Assembly (NCBI GenBank): GCA_963969395.1
Contig: OZ017803.1
Location: forward strand, 2,046,001 to 2,110,000
Length of the DNA stretch: 64,000 nucleotides
DNA from: Pseudoscleropodium purum
Lineage: Eukaryota; Streptophyta; Bryopsida; Hypnales; Brachytheciaceae
Direction of reading: 5' to 3'
Part shown: in pieces, positions 38,618 through 49,024 of the stretch
Layout: every line of letters begins with the position of its first letter
How positions within the stretch are numbered: the stretch's first letter is position 1
Notes under the pieces: generated by a model
Database searches by the model: none
Seen by the model: the letters and a program-made list of their open reading frames with translations, nothing else
What the model was told of the DNA's origin: nothing
Translations under genes and position numbers: made by a program

Positions 38618-40111
38618 CTAATATAAATGGCGAAAATGTTCATCTGGCATCGGCCAACGATATGTATTAGAAAATCGCGTAATCACATCGGCCAAACTAG
38701 TATTTTCATCGTCAGTCTTCGAAGAAATGCGCTTCAAGTAAGCATAAAACACTTTTGCAAAGTCATGAAAGGCAAATTGTGTCGCACTAGGTGTTTTTTG
38801 TAGCATGTTGAAATACGCCCCTGACATGTTGTTTCCATTCATCCGCCGAGCAATTTTTCGAATGGCATACTCTTCCAACTTACTTGAATACATCGGAATG
38901 ACTTCCACATCTGCACCTACTTTATGCAAATATGCAATACATGGATCCATCCACCATCTTCTCTGCAAAGTTTGTTTCATCTCATTTGTTGATGTGAATG
39001 TGTACAAAGACTTCATTGGCTGAGAAGCTAAGGTGATCATGCCTCAATCGCAAACTCCAATGTACACATGTAACTCATCCTCTGGAAAATGCAACAAGAT
39101 GTTGTCCGGAGAAAGATCATTGTGCAAATGTCCAACAAGATGCACTGCATACATAATATGCATAAACGCCCATATCAGCTCCGTGCACTTCTTCCGATAT
39201 CGCCCTAAACGGTGAGCTTTTACAACCTCCTCTTCGGTTGGATTCGTATACATCAGACGGATTTGAATGTTGTCTGGATAGTCTTTATCCATATTCAACA
39301 TTTGTCGAAGAGTTCCACCATTCCACCAATACGCATAACCTTCACACGTCGTTCCGTGCACTGCAGCAAACCGTATCACACCCGCGTGTGGAATTCGAAT
39401 AGCCATTGATTCGTTTTGATGTTCTAACTTTGTAAGATCGGGTCGAGTTTGATGGTGAATGGATTTCTTTGCCGTAAACTCCCAATAAGGAAGTATTCTT
39501 GGACATCCTTTAATATGGACCTTTCGAATCGTTGCATATCCACCTCTCATCGTTCTATCATCAACAACAATCACGCATGCTGTATCTGGAAGTACTATGA
39601 GGTGTCGTTTGGTCCTTTCCGCTTCAGCAACTCCATCATTGCTTTTCCACCAAGCAATCGAACCAACTCGATTGTGCCTTTTGGCGAATGGAGCACATTG
39701 TCCCCTAAATAAGTCCACTTTCAGAATCACTTCTTCAAACTGGGTGTCATTGGGTCGATATTCCTTGCCATATTTAACCAAAATGACTTTGGAATTCCAC
39801 AAAGCGTCATGAACCTTGTTCTCCAAACATTTGGTGAAGTGCGTTTTATGCATTTCGTCATGCCACTTCGCCACATTCAATGCATCCAACAACATCTGTG
39901 TTATGTCTACCTTGAATTTAGACACGCACTCCTCTTGATATCTGATGTACTTATTGTTTAAAGACAATGTTGTTTCTGATTCATAAAATTGAAAGATGCG
40001 CTCGATCATGAATTTCTTGCATTCTACCGAAGGACTTTGGCGAGCTACCTCCAAGTTTGATGGTCCCTCTCCATGTTTTAGCTTTGCAATCTTCTTCTTC
40101 CCGTTCGGCAT
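38618..40111 (-). pseudogene. Kinase-like cargo gene, left copy
   Basis: 498 codons from ATG at 40,111 to TAG at 38,618, one frame, interrupted by a single TGA (39,044-39,046). The layout is kinase-like: glycine-rich loop RGGYATIRKV near residue 190, candidate lysine in TAKKS near 215, GGTLRQML hinge/helix region, catalytic loop HLHNDLSPDNILL near 330 (HND for HRD) and VCD at about 355. The TGA falls just where a DFG-like Gly motif continues (VCD-stop-G). The N-terminus is Lys-rich (MPNGKKKIAKLK). The C-terminal lobe is short and unusual. A CTTATAAG box lies about 220 bp upstream in a GC block. If ever active it was an atypical kinase; it may be a pseudokinase. Confidence 0.7.
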
Positions 40112-40299
40112 CGTGACAAATGAAACTGATATAGATCAAATTTTTTAATTTGAAATTAAATTCACGCGCAAGTGTCCAAAAAATTGGCAACAAGGGGGCC
40201 CCAATAAACCACTCTTGCCTTGCCTAGGAAAAGAGCCAATGGAGGATGAACCACCAAGCTCTCCGCTCCACCTTGCATTCACAAGGGACAAAGCAAAAG

Positions 40300-40745
40300 T
40301 GACAATGCAGACGGCCCGTCCGCCCCTCTTATAAGGCGCGGACAGCCCCAAACTGTCCGCCCGATTAGATGGGCCAGGAGTGGCGGACGCATCGGCCATC
40401 CGCCTGATCCAACAGGTAGTGGCGGACGGCCCCAAACTGTCCGCCCAATCGGACGGGCCGTGGCTGGCGAACGCATCGGCCGTTCGCCTCCCCGAAATCC
40501 TATAGCCACGTCCGTCCGATCCGACGGGCAGCGGCGGACGGCTCCAAACCGTCTGCCCGATCGGACGGGCCGCGGGTGGCGGACGCATCGGACGGACGCC
40601 TCCCCGAAACCCTCGAGCCCCGTCCGCCCGATCGGACGGTCACGGGGGACAAATTTGGCGTCCACCTGATTTGACAGGCAGGGGCGGACGGATTAGGTGT
40701 CCGCCCTATCCAACAGCCACGGGCGGACAAATCTGGTGTAAACCG
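40300..40745 (-). promoter_or_regulatory. CGGACG-rich GC block upstream of left kinase-like gene
   Basis: A GC-rich block in AT-rich surroundings. It is built of imperfect tandem units around 'CCCCAAACTGTCCGCCC' (near 40,346, 40,430 and 40,542) separated by 'GGCGGACGCATCGG'. At its gene-proximal end lies the palindrome CTTATAAG (40,328-40,335), about 220 bp before the ATG, in TATA-box position. The right copy has a shorter block (57,968-58,143). The promoter role is inferred. Confidence 0.55.
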
Positions 40746-41775
40746 AACGAACGGCAAAGAACGGATTGCTCTAATATCCCGATTTTTTATATGAGTTTCG
40801 AATTTGATTTTGTTTTCAAGTCATAAGACAAGCTCGGAGTCTCAAAAATGGTGCATCTGAGAGTTGATCCGCTTTTTTCATCTATTTCTTTGGATGGGAA
40901 TATTTTTTTCTCATTTTTTAGATAAAGAAAAATTGATGAGGAATTAAAATCAAGTGGTTTTGTATTTTTTCAAAGATTTGTAATTTATTTATAAATTTTC
41001 AAATGACTTGCATCATAGGTCCTTATTGTGACCCTAGGTCTTTCATAAATGGTGCACTTGCAATTTTAAATAAAAATGGAAAAGATAAAGAGAAGGATTA
41101 ACTCTTGTATTTAATAATGTGTTTTTTTTCGGTGCATTCCATCAATGTACTTGTCAATTAAAGAACCATAAATAAACCATTTCAGTGAACTTCCATATTT
41201 GAAAATAGAATCTAAAGAAGAACCACTAATTGTCTAATTTGGGCATTTCTTCATACCAATAAGAAATCATTTTAATTTTTAGCAATCGTTGAATGAAAAA
41301 TTTCAAAATTTCAAATATTCAAATAATTCAATCTTTCATAAATTAATTAGAAATACATTGTTACCATTTACGAGTTTCTCAATGTAATAAACACACAACA
41401 ATAATTTCAAAATACACACCATGCTAGTACATATTTAACCTCGAATGCTAAATTCAAAAATAGACATAATATGGCTCTTACAAAATTACATTTCTTCTTC
41501 ATATTTTTATTAATTATCAAAGTCGCTTTTAGCCTTATACATCAACAATATTATAAAATAATACAATGATGTCTTCAACAATATGCTTGCCTACATACAT
41601 ACTTGGTGTACACTATTACACAACACTTTTTGAAAAAGTGAATAAAATTGTTCAAAATTATTCTATTCATTTAAAATTTTGTACTACTTCTACCAATCTA
41701 GTGTTCTATACTTGTCGTGAGAGTAAAATGAGAAAATCGAGCAAACACATGCTCACTATATACTTGCATGTTTTT
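40746..41775. other. AT-rich spacer between left cargo genes
   Basis: Non-coding DNA between the kinase-like and UIM-like genes. The counterpart in the right copy (57,377-57,967) is several hundred bases shorter because of deletions. The part next to the UIM-like gene is nearly identical in both copies. Confidence 0.6.
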
Positions 41776-43053
41776 TTATTCGGAATCTGAATCGGACTCA
41801 AATTGTTGACCGCTGCCTCTTCTTTGTACTTCAATGAACGGACCACCTCCGTAATTTCCGTGATATCCACTCGGTGCACCTCCTTGTCCATAATTTGAAC
41901 CTCCAAAAGTGGGAGGAGGAACCAATGTAGTAGGCTCTGATCCTCTTTCATTTGAAGCCCCGTGATAAGAGGCCCCATGATGCCCGTATGAATCACTTCT
42001 AGTTGATCCCGGATAGTATTGGGTGCTTCCATGAAGAGAGCAACTATACTGCGGGGTTACATGGCTTCCTCCACTACCTTCGGAGCCCACTTGAGTGGGC
42101 GTAGTATAATATGAACTAAATCCACTAGACCTACCATAGTGCGTGCTACCATAGTGCGTGTTGCTATAGCTACCTACTCCACCTTGAGAGCCAATTTCAG
42201 GGGGAGTGCCATAACGAGAACCAACTGCACTTGAACCACCATAATGCGTGGATCCATAGCTCCCTCTTCCACCTTCATATCTATTTTGAGGATCGTAACC
42301 AGAGTATGAACCACCTCTTCCTTGTTCAGATCCTCGCGTTCCATATTTACGTCCGTAGGACCTACCATGCCTATCTTGCCGTCCATGATCTTGAAGGCTT
42401 CTGCGTGTTGCTTCTTGCATTTGTTGTTCGAATTCAATTCGTTCTCGTTCTTCTACCCGCTCGTGCCTAACTCCAAATGTAATAGGCGCTTGTATATCAT
42501 CGTCATCATCGTTATCTGTCTACGCATCTTCAGCATCTCGTAGAACAACTGAAGGTTGTTGTAGATAACCTCGATTGGACCACTCTGGCATGCAATCGCT
42601 TACGCCCCTCCACTGTGTATCTATAACGGCATCCGTGTGCATATAGTTCTCCACATTGCGACCTATAGCGGCACGCCGATCCACGTCCTTGTGGAGTACA
42701 ATCTCTGCCCAAACCATTGCTATAACATTATAATTCATTATATTTGGTTTGGTGCTTTTAATGCCAAGAACTCGATGCACTTGTGTGTATCGTTGTTTGA
42801 AGTGCTTACTTTGGCACGTAGACATTTGTCTTTCCCAACGTGGCGCTTGGTGCTCTACACGTTCACGTCGCCAAAGTTTTTGAATGTGAGTCATTTATAC
42901 ATACTTCTTGCACATTGAGCAATCCCACACTCTTGTTGGTTCTTCTTCCCATCCCGGTTCACCCACGCACAATGGATCGGTCCAAGCATTTCAATCGAAC
43001 AATTGGGGTCTTTCCTTTCGACTACTTTTTTTGGGTGTTCTATCTTTCGGCAT
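41776..43053 (-). pseudogene. Gly/Ser/Tyr-rich protein with UIM-like motif, left copy
   Basis: 426 codons from ATG at 43,053 to 41,776 in one frame, with three stops: TGA (42,991-42,993), TAA (42,895-42,897) and TAG (42,520-42,522). Residues about 20-125 form a domain shared with the RING protein (MCKKYV, HIQKLWRRE, C-x3-KHF, NYN...MVWAE). After it come WRGVSDCMPEW, an acidic run (TDNDDDDD) and a basic/acidic helix ending EFEQQMQEATRRSLQD, which fits a ubiquitin-interacting motif (acidic, then A-x3-S). The rest is a low-complexity tail of Gly, Ser, Tyr and His (GSTHYG units) ending ESDSDSE. A TATA box lies about 230 bp upstream. Confidence 0.7.
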
Positions 43054-43267
43054 GATGAAGCTGAAGCAAAGAGAATGAAACAATTAGAAAGCTTAAGAAC
43101 CAAAATTTTGATTTAATTAATTAATTAAAATTTTACAAGCGTGAACTTTGTGAAAATTTGTAACAATGTCAAAACAATCGTTCACTCAAAGCGAAGGGGG
43201 CGCACAGAGCTTCCAAGGCACTGGTCCGCCCACTCCAAAAGTGAACGACTGTTTGGAATGAGCCATT

Positions 43268-43643
43268 CGCCTCCGCATATATATATAAGCGGACGCCTCG
43301 AGGCGGACGTTCAGATCATGCGGACCACATCAGTCCGCGTGTCAATCAGACGGCCGTAACCGAGCGGACGGGTATCGAGGTGGATGGGCCGGACAATGCG
43401 GACGCCGGATCGGACGGACAGGGCCGACGGAGGACGGGTATCGAGGCGGAGAGTGCGGACGCCGGATCAAGTGGACTGGGTCGGCAGAGGACGGGGCGGA
43501 CGGGTATCGGGGCGGACGGGGCGGACAGGGTGGACTCCGGGTCGGGCGAACAGGGCGGACGGGGCGGACAGAGTGGACGCCGGATTGGACAGACAGGGTG
43601 AACGGGTATCGGGGCGGATGGGGCGGACAGGGCGGACGCCTCA
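43268..43643. promoter_or_regulatory. GC block between divergent cargo ORFs (left copy)
   Basis: A CGGACG-rich block with tandem units starting GGACGGGTATCG (near 43,368, 43,434, 43,499 and 43,602). It contains the conserved core shared with the MITEs (43,301-43,369; GCGGAC...GTCCGC inverted motif). The TATATATATAAG box at 43,277-43,288 lies about 230 bp upstream of the UIM-like gene (minus). On the other side the 149-codon ORF starts at 43,865 (plus), so the block could act in both directions. The promoter role is inferred. Confidence 0.5.
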
Positions 43644-43864
43644 TCTTAAACTCTAAACCCTAAACCCAATGAAGCAAATTGTTCTTTTTTCAAAATCTAA
43701 TGGTGTCCTGTTGTAGATTTGTATATTAGGTAAAAACATATTATAATATGTTATATTGAGTAGCTTCAAGGTGACGTCGCTCGGATATATATTTAAGAAG
43801 GTAGTTTGCTTTAGAACTTCATTACATTCGAGTAGTAGATTTTGTTTTCTATTTTAGAGTTAGA

Positions 43865-44314
43865 ATGTCGAACTGGAGGGTTTTTTCTGAGTCTCAAAAT
43901 AAAGAGCTTCAACCAGAGGCTGAATTCGAGCTTTCATTGTCACAGCTACCAGATCAACCCCTTTTAGTACGGGATCTTGCATTACCACGTAGGCATCCTC
44001 GAGATGAAGTTGGGCCTTCTAGACCGTCGAAGCAACTTCGCGTGGATTGGCGATGGCACGGTAATCTTGATACCAATGCTTGTGTTTTGGTAATCTTGCT
44101 CCAAGTTGGGTGTGTTGAGCCAGGCACTCGGGAAGTGATTTTTAAAGCGAGTTATGAAGGCAAAAACATCGATCATTATTATTGTATGGTTTGGTCGGTG
44201 GAGGGTAGTCATGGCCATCAACGTTGGTTGAAAGGTCCAGTCAACCCATTGATGAAGTCCGAGCGTACAAATTACGTTGCTGTCACCATCAAACGCATTC
44301 TCAATTTTTTGTAG
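43865..44314 (+). CDS. Hypothetical protein, 149 aa
   Basis: An intact ORF starting MSNWRVFSESQNKELQ and ending KRILNFL. It is moderately acidic at the N-terminus, then basic (PRRHPRDEVGPSRPSKQLR), followed by a compact part with VDWRWHGNLD, YYCMVWSVEG and GPVNPLMKSER. A TATA-like TATATATTTAA (43,785-43,795) lies about 75 bp upstream. It is absent from the right copy, which lacks the whole 43,705-45,920 stretch. I do not recognise it. It may be a complete small cargo gene or an exon of a larger one. Confidence 0.45.
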   Translation: MSNWRVFSESQNKELQPEAEFELSLSQLPDQPLLVRDLALPRRHPRDEVGPSRPSKQLRVDWRWHGNLDTNACVLVILLQVGCVEPGTREVIFKASYEGKNIDHYYCMVWSVEGSHGHQRWLKGPVNPLMKSERTNYVAVTIKRILNFL

Positions 44315-45920
44315 ATGAAGTGAAGCTGTGATTGAAACTCTAATTTTTTATCTCTAGTGAGCATTTATTAAATGTTAGTTACTAATTTTATACTTTGAGT
44401 ATTTTATTAAAATCACAGTGTGTGATTATAAACGTACAATGAAAATTTAGTGATTAAAAGTTAGCTAGGATTTTGGAGTAAAGGGAGAGTGTGAATGGGG
44501 ATTTAGTTTGGCATCTTAGGTGGGGTCTTGGTAGGGGCATGGGCTGATGTGCCCCCACCGCTCACTTGAGATAGGGAAGAAAAGAGGGAAAAGATGCTTA
44601 GTTAGTGTGTGAAAGAAGAGAGAAGTGTGGGTGTGTAGAGGTGTCTTGAAACCGAATTTCGGAGGGAGATATCTCGGTATGTATGAACTCTTTTGAAATA
44701 AAAATTGGTGAGTTTGTTCCTTGTCAAATTAGCTTTCCAAAAGGAGTTTGCAAGCTTGATTTGAAGGATTATTGAAGGAGTTGTGATAGTTTGAAGGTAG
44801 GAAGTTTGTAGTTACCCAATTAAAAAGAGCCGAGACTTTCGAGACCTTTGATGTCTGAACAGTAGCTTGGAATGAGCTCAAATTCGGAGGAATATTAGTA
44901 TATTTTGTTAGCTTTTTATAGACATATTACACTTTACAATTGCAATATTTTTGAGTGAGATATGGAGATTCAAAGGTAGAAAGGTCTATTGCCTTTAGAG
45001 AAGGAAGGCTGAGGCTTGCTTTGTTCACAATGTCAGGACAGTAGTTTACAATGAGCTCAAATTTAGAATGGTATTAGTGTATTTTGTTAGCTTTCTAGAG
45101 ACTTATTATACTTCACAATTGGAGTATTTTTGAGCGAGATATGGAGATTTAAAGGTGAAGAGGTCTGTTGCCTTTAGAAAAGAAAGGCCAAGACTTGTTT
45201 GTCCATAATGTTTAGATAGTAGCATAGAATGAGTTCAAATTTGGAGGAGTTTTAGTTTATTTTGTTAGCTTTCCAAAAAGTTAAGATACTTAATATTTGA
45301 AGTTGTGAAACCTATGTAATATTAGTTTGAAGTTTAGAAGTAGTGTGGGGTTAGTTTTCAATTTTCTTGTTGTGTTTTTGAACACTTCAAGAATACAAGA
45401 CATAGAGGAATGAAGAAATGAAGGAGTGAAGATATTTGGAACCCTCTTGTGTGTTGTGGTTTGAGGCCCGATTTGTTTTATTTGTTATTCTTAGCCGGTT
45501 TTGGAGGCAAGTTGTTTTTCTTTTCTGCATTGTAAACTTGTTGCGGGCTCTGTGGGTATCCAAGAGTAGCCCCATTTTGTGTTTGTGGTGACGAAGTGGG
45601 ATTGATCACCTACATGGTCATATTTTGTTGTTCCCACCGGTGAGGCACGATTGCTGGTCACTGTAGGTTTGAAGTTTAGAAGCCCATCATCCGGATGGCA
45701 TCTCATGTTATGTTGTCCCGTTTTACCCGTCCGAGGCCTGTAGTTTCTTATCACCTATCTGATCAAACCCTTATCCGTTTAGAGCCAACACAAAATAGGT
45801 CAGAGGAAGATTGAAGACCGAAGATTAAAGACCTGAAGATTATTTGAAGTCCCTGGTTAATTAATTCCAATTGCAGCCAGATACCCTGTGTATTCCCAAA
45901 GTGCATTCATCTCAACTCGA
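44315..45920 (+). other. Non-coding stretch present only in left copy
   Basis: Non-coding DNA following the 149-codon ORF, with the 179-bp tandem array (listed separately) and a mixed-composition segment (45,420-45,850) lacking plausible ORFs. It may be 3' UTR plus part of an older insertion. No flanking duplication was found relative to the right copy, so deletion from the right copy is at least as likely as insertion here. Confidence 0.4.
44861..45260 (+). repeat. 179-bp tandem repeat, about 2.2 units
   Basis: 'AGTAGcttggAATGAGcTCAAAT'-type landmarks begin at 44,861, 45,040 and 45,218. Each is followed by ATTTTGTTAGCTTT, and the first two also by 'GAGATATGGAGATT' and GTCTRTTGCCTTTAGA. Units differ by scattered substitutions. 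Confidence 0.8.
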
Positions 45921-46132
45921 CAACGGTATAGATGTTTAACCCCTAAAGTTCTTTTCACTAAAAACACTTTAAAACTGCCATTAGTAGTGCAAATACCAAG
46001 TCTTAGAAGAAAAATACTTTGGGGCATATGTAACCGTAGCATCTTGTAGTAAATTAGTTGGAAAAGATGTAGAAAAAATTTTAGACAAATCCACCATTTG
46101 GATTGTAAGATATTAGATATTGAATGTTTCAT
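45921..46132 (-). repeat. R1 repeat copy inside left composite element
   Basis: Starts at TTAACCCCTAAAG and carries the complements of GGCAGTTTTAAAGTG, GATCTTGTAGTA-like and ATATCTTACAATCC. It matches R1 copies at 4.7-5.2 kb and 8.86-9.06 kb, and is shared with the right copy at 55,340-55,540. Confidence 0.7.
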
Positions 46133-46810
46133 TTAAGGGGGCTACTCAATTATGTCTATTAATGAACAATTGGTAGGCTAACAAACCTAACTTAGCATGT
46201 ATTTTAATATTTGTTGCAATTGTTTTAGGAATATTATAACATAACACTATTATAATATTCTTATAAATGATATAGTACTAAATCATTTCAAAATCAACAA
46301 CATTCGAACACAATCTGTCAATTTTGTCTTCCATACTCCTTTAATGATATATATATATATATATAAATATATATATATATACATAAAATATATTAGATAA
46401 ATCAACATGAACAAATCAATGATTATATATTTCATAGATCTATTCTTCATCAATCAAATAAGAGTGCATGTTCAAATATAGATAAAGATGGTTTCTCTAT
46501 TTGTTCCCAAAAAATAAATAAACAAATAGAGAAAGATATGAAGTGAATGTTACTTGGAGAATTGAAGGGAAAGAAATTGAAGTACTCAATTGCATTTTAT
46601 TAAATTGGAAAATTGCATGTGGATGGCATGAATTAATCTTCATAGATGCTAAACTCATACGAGTTGCATTTCAACATTTATGATTTATGCAATTGATTGA
46701 ATTGAAAGCTCTTGTAATTACATTTTCAAATTTTCAATTCAATCATTCAAATTTGCAAAAGTGATTTATGATAGATTTATAACTTTAAATGTGAAAGCAT
46801 TGAATGCCTT
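46133..46810. other. AT-rich arm of the inverted repeat (left)
   Basis: Pairs with about 54,690-55,330 in inverted orientation. It includes an ATAT microsatellite at 46,346-46,380 whose length differs from that of the right arm (about 55,104-55,126). No gene. Confidence 0.65.
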
Positions 46811-47100
46811 CAGGGTTGACGAATGTCAACGTCCGCCCCAAAATAGCGTCCGTTTTCTGAACATTCGGACGCACGGACGCTAGCGGATGCAGCGTCCCGA
46901 CCGCCGTCGAAAAGCGGACGGGCGGGGCGGGGCGGATGGCCCGAGGCGGACGCCCAGATCGTGTGGACTAGATTAGTCCGCGCGTCGATCGGACGGCCGT
47001 AATCGGGCGGACGGACGGGCGGACGCTGCGTCCGCCAGGACGCGAAGGTCAGCGGACACTGCGGACACAGCGTCCGCGTCCGGACGTCCTGTCAACCCTG
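46811..47100 (+). mobile_element. MITE 3 (hAT-like, GC-rich, 290 bp) with proven empty site
   Basis: Starts CAGGGTTGACGAATGTCAAC and ends CGTCCTGTCAACCCTG. It is flanked by perfect 8-bp duplications aatgcctt (46,803-46,810 and 47,101-47,108). The right arm has a single uninterrupted copy of this site (complement aaggcatt at 54,674-54,681), so the insertion is younger than the arm duplication. The core is at 46,943-47,010. Confidence 0.92.
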
Positions 47101-47935
47101 AATGCCTTTATGCGTTTGTTCATCAATATATTAATTTTAAATAAATAATATATATTTTTTATAACATATGCATAAACCATTGCATTAAAAAAAACAAAAA
47201 CTAAGAGTCAAGCCAAATAGGCTGGTCAAATGAAGAGAACAAGAGAACAAGAGCCCTACGAGAAAGCAAAGGAAAAAAAGAAAATATCAAAAGGATTCAA
47301 AAGAAGGAGCAAGATGCATTCTTGCAAGACCGTAGAATACATAATGATTTCAAAATCCAAACACAAATATATTTTCTATTTCAATGAGAGCCAAAAATGA
47401 AAAATGAACTACCCTGCTCTCAAAGACTGTACAATGTACACGTTATACAAAACGAACATATAACAGAAAGAATAGAAGACATCGTTTATCATGATTGAAA
47501 ACTGAAATGATTTTTTCTTTCTATGTAGAATATTTTATGAAATGTAACAATGTATCTAATTATCATAGTAATTGGTAGAAATCTTTGTACAATACATAGA
47601 AACATTTCATTCATGTGGAGTTTTTTTATTTATTTAGGATTAAAATTGAAGTATTATACTCTACAAAGTACAAACCAAAAACAATACCATATACCTTAAT
47701 TCAAAAGTTTGCAATTGTTTTGTGAATTCATTTTGAAAACTCAAACGAAGAAATATTTTATAATCAATATCTTGTTCATTTGAATCATTTCAAAATTCAA
47801 AATCCGAATTCAATTCCTATTTATAATAGAAATTATGTTTGTCAATTTTTTAGATCTTTAAACAATGAACCCTCTTTTTTAAAATTAATATTTAAAAACA
47901 TCTGAAATAAGAATATTGGATTTATCCTTCAAAAT
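47101..47935. other. AT-rich arm of the inverted repeat (left, inner end)
   Basis: Pairs in inverted orientation with about 53,855-54,673. The homology ends exactly at MITE 4. No gene. Confidence 0.65.
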
Positions 47936-48252
47936 CAGGGTTGACATGATGTCCGGACGCGGACGCTGTATCCGCAGCGTCCGCTGACATTCATATCCCG
48001 GCAGACGCAGCGTCCACGTGTCCCCCGTCCGCTTGTCTGCCCGTCCGCCCCGTCTGCCCGATTACGGCCGTCCGAGCGACGCGCGGACTGATCTAGTCCA
48101 CACGATCTGGGCGTCCGCCTCGTCCGTCTACCCCGCCCCGCCCGTCCGCTTTCTGACGGCGGTCGGGACGTTGCGTCCGCTAGCGTCCGTGCGTCCGAAC
48201 GTCCGAAAAACAGACGCTATTTTGGGGCGGACATTGACATTCGTCAACCCTA
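47936..48252 (-). mobile_element. MITE 4 (317 bp) at a rearrangement junction
   Basis: A complete MITE in minus orientation: CAGGGTTGACATGATGTCCG at the left, ACATTCGTCAACCCTA at the right, core at 48,055-48,122. The flanks ttcaaaat and ctttgcat do not match. The left flank is the left composite copy and the right flank is mid-element D. The MITE therefore marks a breakpoint, probably recombination between two MITEs or a deletion starting at one. Confidence 0.75.
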
Positions 48253-48810
48253 CTTTGCATAAAATTGTTTCTAATTCCAAATTTGTACTCACACCACTCT
48301 TCACTAGAAACTGGATTATAGTTCTAGTAATTCAAAGGTACCATGCGCAGCTCTTTTGTCTCGTATCTAATAGCATTACAATAGCATTACAATAGCATTC
48401 CCTTAATCCGATCTAGTTATCCGAAATCCAAATTCCTCCTCACCTGTCCTTCTCACATCTCAACACTCTAAGCAACAAACCAACACAATCCGGATACATT
48501 GTTGGAACTAGAAGGTTCACCAAATGATTCAAATTAAAGAAAAGAATGAAATACAACAAAATAATTGTTAGGATGGAATGAGAGGGCAACAAACTTGCCT
48601 GCCCTTAAAAACCAAAACTAAAACCAAAGTCAATGCCTAAAAAGCCAAAAAGGCACCTTGGAAATCAGGGCAACCAATGAGTAAACAACTCGGGATATTT
48701 GGAACATTCACGACCCAACTATCCGTACAAATCTGAAACCCCTAAAACAATTTGGAACTTCTAAAACAATCCGAAATCCGAATCTACGCTTGGAAATTCT
48801 GTTCTGGAAT
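48253..48810 (-). mobile_element. Element copy D, part 1 (interrupted by composite element)
   Basis: Matches the non-coding part of copies A-C (for example copy B from about 29,685 to 30,205), including GTCAATGCCTAAAAAGCC. It ends at ...GTTCTGGAAT, where the composite element is inserted. It resumes at 60,395. Confidence 0.75.
48803..48810 (+). repeat. 8-bp target-site duplication, left
   Basis: Sequence tctggaat, identical to 60,395-60,402. Removing 48,811-60,402 rebuilds GTTCTGGAATGAAAAATTC, colinear with GTTCTGGATAAAAATCC of copy B at 30,196. Confidence 0.92.
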
Positions 48811-49024
48811 CAGGGTTGATGAATCTCAACGTCTGCCCCAAAATAGCGTCCGTTTTCCAGACGTCCGGACGCACGGACGCTAGCGGATGCAGCGTCCTTC
48901 CCGCCGTCGGAAGGCGGACGCGCGGGGTGGGGTGGACGGGAGGCGGACGGGCGGGGCGGACGGGCGGGGCGGTCGGGCGTACAGAGCAGACGGGACGGAC
49001 AGACAGGGCGGACGGGGCGGACTT
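48811..49024 (+). repeat. GC-rich 5' terminal region of composite element
   Basis: The first about 130 bases match the 5' part of all four MITEs (AAAATAGCGTCCGTTTTCC, CGGACGCTAGCGG). CGGACGGGCGGGG-type low-complexity DNA follows to 49,024, where AT-rich DNA resumes. Confidence 0.8.

Larger units (their letters stand above)
37780..47935 (-). mobile_element. Left copy of the composite hAT-like element (5'-truncated, inverted)
   Basis: The 3'-type terminus lies at 37,780 (CAGGGTTGACACAACGTCCG). Homology to the right copy then runs inverted to 47,935, matching 60,394 down to 53,855. Order on the minus strand is: AT-rich arm, R1 repeat, 149-codon ORF region, GC block, UIM-like gene, GC block, kinase-like gene, GC-rich terminus. 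The RING gene and the 5' end are missing, and homology stops exactly at MITE 4. It has an extra 2.2 kb (about 43,705-45,920) and an extra ~190 bp (38,044-38,230) compared with the right copy. The left flank attttatc has no partner at the other side. Confidence 0.8.

Noticed and set aside
43342..43656. Pro/Arg- and Gly-rich ORFs in GC blocks (also 40.1-40.8, 53.0, 55.6 kb and inside MITEs)
   Set aside because: Long ORFs on several frames are a by-product of CGGACG low complexity. The frames are not conserved between the two copies.
43705..45920. A simple transposon insertion in the left copy
   Set aside because: Compared with the right copy there is no convincing target duplication at the two ends, so deletion from the right copy is equally or more likely.
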